Positions 61,510-64,000 of a stretch of DNA of 64,000 nucleotides are shown piece after piece (within the stretch, counting starts at the first letter, position 1; every line of letters starts with the position of its first letter). The stretch comes from Bacillus sp. FJAT-52991 (GTDB lineage Bacteria > Bacillota > Bacilli > Bacillales > Domibacillaceae). Both the position numbers and the translations under genes were made by a program. Under the pieces are notes generated by a model, which was not told the origin of the DNA, did not search any database, and saw nothing but the letters and a program-made list of their open reading frames with translations. Where the stretch lies: assembly GCF_037201805.1 (NCBI RefSeq), contig NZ_CP147404.1:1016001-1080000 (forward strand), written 5' to 3'.

Positions 61510-62709
61510 ATGGATAAGTATAGAGTTTCAGCAATTGACGGTATGAGAGGCTTTAGTCTATTAGGGATATTGCTAGCCAATATGTTAATCTTTCAATACG
61601 GTATGTGGGGGAAGGATGAAATTGGCTTTTATTCGTTGTCAGCAACTGATTTGGGAGCCTATAAATTAGTCAAAATGTTAGTTGAGGGCAGTTTTATGCC
61701 AATCTTTACGTTTCTATTTGGTTATTCGATGATTAAAATGAAGGAAAGTTTGGAGCGTAAAGGGGTACCGGTGAAACGGTATTTTGTTCGACGATTTTTG
61801 TTTTTAATAGGCGCGGGGTTTTTACATTCTACATTCTTATGGGAAGGAGATATTCTCCTCTTTTACGGTTTGATGGGATTTTTTCTATTAATGTTTATGA
61901 ATCGCAGCCAAAAAACCCTTTTCATTTGGGGAGCGTCTTTATTAATTATCATGTCATTTTTTTTGGGATATGGAAACGTGGAAGAGCCCGCTAAAGATAA
62001 AAAAATCATGGCTGAGTATATCGAGAAAACAAAGGTGGTTTATAGTACTGGTAGTTATACTGAAATTAAGGATCATCGCAATAATGAAGATCCACTAAAC
62101 TTGCCGGATGCCTTTTATGTAGTGCTTTTAATTTTGGCACCATTGCTTACTGCTCCGCTATTTTTATTCGGAATGTTTGCAGCAAAGGCGAATGCATTTG
62201 TTCATTTACAAAAAGAGCGGCCGCTGTATATGAAAGGAGCTCTACTTTTATTACCAATTGGTATTGTACTAAAGACCATTCCGTATTTGGGTGAATCCGC
62301 TTGGAATGGTGTGGTGGAAATGCTTGGGGCGAGCTTGTTGTCTCTCGGGTATATTTTTCTGTTTGCTCTTCTATACACAGGGAAGCCAAATAAAATATTT
62401 TCGGCTGCATTTGAAAATGTTGGAAAGCTGTCGTTAACGAATTATTTAATGCAGACAGTGATTTGTACGACGATTTTTTATGGATATGGTCTCGGGCTGT
62501 TTGGGCAGTTAGGAATGATTTGGGGCATATTGTTAGCTGTGATGATTTATACTTTGCAAGCTGTCGGTAGTCATTATTATTTAAAATCGTTCAAACGAGG
62601 ACCAGTAGAACAACTGCTAAGAATGTGGACGAACTTTTCATGGGATGGTCATGTCAGAAAGAAAAAGTTGTTGATCGAGGAAGAGCCTAAAACAACGGAG
62701 GGGATGTAG
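61510..62709 (+). CDS. DUF418-family membrane protein
   Basis: A 399-residue protein with about nine to ten membrane helices, starting YRVSAIDGMRGFSLLGILLANM, the constant DUF418 N-terminus, and ending with the C-terminal DUF418 domain (GKLSLTNYLMQTVICTTIFYGYGLGLFGQLG region). Family relatives are acyltransferase-3-like and of unknown role. TGAGGAG precedes the ATG. A small hydrophobic protein follows after one base, and a two-component system is divergent, so envelope stress may control it (inference). Confidence 0.9.
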   Translation: MDKYRVSAIDGMRGFSLLGILLANMLIFQYGMWGKDEIGFYSLSATDLGAYKLVKMLVEGSFMPIFTFLFGYSMIKMKESLERKGVPVKRYFVRRFLFLIGAGFLHSTFLWEGDILLFYGLMGFFLLMFMNRSQKTLFIWGASLLIIMSFFLGYGNVEEPAKDKKIMAEYIEKTKVVYSTGSYTEIKDHRNNEDPLNLPDAFYVVLLILAPLLTAPLFLFGMFAAKANAFVHLQKERPLYMKGALLLLPIGIVLKTIPYLGESAWNGVVEMLGASLLSLGYIFLFALLYTGKPNKIFSAAFENVGKLSLTNYLMQTVICTTIFYGYGLGLFGQLGMIWGILLAVMIYTLQAVGSHYYLKSFKRGPVEQLLRMWTNFSWDGHVRKKKLLIEEEPKTTEGM

Positions 62710-62710
62710 G

Positions 62711-62878
62711 ATGCCAAGACGATTAGTTGGTGGATTAATACTCGCAGTGATGGGAGTCATCCTTACTTTTTGTAGTTATTCCATTCCAGTTGAAAATCAT
62801 TTATTACAAAAGCTTGGCTGTGTACTGGTAGTAGTGGGAATCTTTCTTGCACCTAATTGGATAAGTAAAGAAGAATAA
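62711..62878 (+). CDS. Small two-helix membrane protein
   Basis: A 55-residue protein: MPRRLVGGLILAVMGVILTFCSYS, then a polar turn and a second helix (GCVLVVVGIFLAP) with a charged end SKEE. GGAGGGG lies before the ATG, within the end of the DUF418 gene. It is probably co-transcribed with DUF418 and terminated by the hairpin that follows. Family not recognised. Confidence 0.75.
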   Translation: MPRRLVGGLILAVMGVILTFCSYSIPVENHLLQKLGCVLVVVGIFLAPNWISKEE

Positions 62879-62907
62879 GTACCTGATGAATCAGGTGCTT
62901 TTTTTTG
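62879..62907 (+). terminator. Terminator after the DUF418 operon
   Basis: Stem TACCTGA / TCAGGTG, loop TGAA, then a run of eight T. Confidence 0.88.
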
Positions 62908-63038
62908 TTGGAATATTTTCTATTTAAGTATAAAATTACACTAGTGGAGACTGTTTAAAACAGTTGTGGTAATGATATTAGTGTTTCTGAGAGTTTTTAA
63001 ACTACTTCTCATAAAGAAAAGTAATGAAGGTGATATAT

Positions 63039-63503
63039 ATGGATAAACAGCAAGTGAATGAACTATTATCCGGTAAGCTCAAGCTGATCCGTACAGAAAA
63101 AGGATATACGCAAGATAAAATGTCGGAAGTGCTTGGCATTTCTAAAAAGACGCTCGTACAAATTGAAAAAGGGAGAACGCTCGCTGGCTGGACAACGGTT
63201 GTCGCTTTATGCGCTTTATTTAGGGAAAGTGAGATTCTTCAAGGATGCCTTGGTGATGATCCGGTAGAGATGGTTGAGACGATTGCTCATAACAGCATTA
63301 GCACGCCTAGAGAGAAAACAATGGGAGGGAGAGTTTGGTGGCGGGAGGTTGAGCTCAATCAAGGAATTCGTTTGCAGCAAAATGTGATTAGCGGTCATTT
63401 TCGTATTTTAGATGACGACGATTATCGCCTGTTTAGCGGATATGATAAGGAAGAAGCTTATCGAGAATGGAAGATTATTTGTCAAGGTGAGGCAAATAAA
63501 TGA
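63039..63503 (+). CDS. XRE-family helix-turn-helix regulator
   Basis: A 154-residue protein. Residues about 10-66 form an HTH_3/XRE domain (LKLIRTEKGYTQDKMSEVLG, then SKKTLVQIEKGRTLAGW); the C-terminal part (GGRVWWREVELNQGIRLQQN, ISGHFRILDDDDYRLFSGYD) is a small unrecognised domain. ATG 63039 with AAGGTGAT upstream is chosen. It overlaps the next gene by four bases, so regulator and YfjL-like protein form one unit. Confidence 0.85.
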   Translation: MDKQQVNELLSGKLKLIRTEKGYTQDKMSEVLGISKKTLVQIEKGRTLAGWTTVVALCALFRESEILQGCLGDDPVEMVETIAHNSISTPREKTMGGRVWWREVELNQGIRLQQNVISGHFRILDDDDYRLFSGYDKEEAYREWKIICQGEANK

Positions 63504-64000
63504 AAAAACGAAGAAAAAAAATTTTAGTTATTAGCGTGATTTTGCTCGTTTGTATCGGTGGCTTCATTTATGCTTATTTTGAAGGGTTACCTTGGAAAAA
63601 GAAGCAAGTGGCAAGGGAGCTTCAACAATATCTTGAAGAGAGATATGATGAATCCTTTGTTTTGAAGAGTACGTTTTTTGATGTCGAAGAAAGAAAGTAT
63701 GGAGCGACTTTTTCACCAACTAGTGATCAATCGATGGCCTTTAATGCAAGAAAAGAGGGTGGAGAATATACATATATAGATGATTACCCGGAAGGTGTGT
63801 GGCAAAGAGAATTTCAAGAAGACATTGAACCAGCTGTCAGACAGCACTTTCCGAATCTAACAGACTGGTATGTCGGTACCGCTTATGGACAAAGCGGAAA
63901 ACTAGTAGAAGGTCCCCATATTCCGTCTTATCAAGAAGCAGGTGCCTTTATGTGGGTAGAAGTTAGTAAGGCAGGAATCTTTAATGATTCAGACCAGCAA
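63500..64000 (+). CDS. YfjL-like membrane-anchored protein, 5' part
   Basis: The first 167 codons of a gene that runs off the window. It begins with a basic stretch and one membrane helix (residues about 8-28), then GLPWKKKQVARELQQYLEER, followed by a soluble domain with DVEERKYGATFSP and EYTYIDDYPEGVWQ. This matches the YfjL-like family (PepSY-like fold) as I recall it. It begins inside the end of the XRE gene. Confidence 0.8.
   Translation, partial: MKKRRKKILVISVILLVCIGGFIYAYFEGLPWKKKQVARELQQYLEERYDESFVLKSTFFDVEERKYGATFSPTSDQSMAFNARKEGGEYTYIDDYPEGVWQREFQEDIEPAVRQHFPNLTDWYVGTAYGQSGKLVEGPHIPSYQEAGAFMWVEVSKAGIFNDSDQQ

Overview
The window is a chromosomal stretch of a low-GC, endospore-forming member of the Bacillaceae. 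The evidence is small acid-soluble spore protein genes (SspK-like, SspL-like), a YjcZ-type sporulation peptide, a GerP-like spore cluster, a menaquinol oxidase qoxABCD operon, AbrB, YtrA-type GntR and YerD-like proteins, AGGAGG-type ribosome binding sites and frequent GTG/TTG starts. I see no rRNA, tRNA or CRISPR array and no replication origin. I could not assign a species.

Layout, left to right. (1) 1-5006: the end of a branched-chain amino-acid-type ABC importer (livH, livM), an alpha/beta hydrolase resembling intracellular PHB depolymerases, a FabG/PhaB-type reductase and an acyl-CoA ligase, together an acyl-CoA or hydroxyacyl module. (2) 5080-6327: small spore-type genes. (3) 6547-15865: a nitrogen assimilation block, glutamate synthase large and small subunits, glutamine synthetase and asparagine synthetase, in one direction with tight spacing. 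(4) 15866-18180: a decayed zone with a DUF294 remnant, an exonuclease gene lacking its catalytic core, a 46-bp perfect palindrome and an IS110-type transposase. (5) 18208-21499: acyl-CoA dehydrogenase, thiolase and HSD10-like dehydrogenase behind a clear sigma-54 promoter with an upstream dyad. (6) 21719-26807: AbrB-like regulator, a cyclic-di-GMP-I riboswitch ahead of a secreted TIM-barrel protein, YjcZ peptide, a GntR/ABC operon with its own operator, and spore proteins. (7) 26937-29098: three immunity-type genes (SUFU, Imm22, DUF4272) without a toxin. (8) 29475-34575: an RpiR-controlled operon for N-succinyl amino acid racemisation (D- to L-amino acid conversion) and a YkvI-like transporter. 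(9) 34866-38649: qoxABCD. (10) 39001-44102: GIY-YIG, AlkD-like, LytTR/DUF3021, NrnB, azoreductase and MarR. (11) 44238-46400: spore cluster with two GerPF-like, two Hsp20-like and one coiled-coil protein. (12) 46817-53622: YerD-like, a NAD salvage operon (NrtR-like, pncA, pncB), methionine gamma-lyase, PpiB. (13) 53689-56069: a ycsI gene split by an IS605-family element carrying only tnpB and its guide RNA. (14) 56145-64000: DsbA-like, TetR with an exporter-like membrane protein, a two-component system, DUF418 protein, XRE regulator and a partial YfjL-like gene.

Two repeat families deserve attention. One is a short GTGCCTGTCAC element that lies between stop codon and terminator of three unrelated genes. 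The other is a 160-220 bp multi-hairpin repeat in three copies. The most informative locus is the TnpB element: removing it restores the ycsI reading frame exactly, and the predicted guide matches the empty site next to a TTTAA motif. The TnpB also appears to have a relocated catalytic glutamate.
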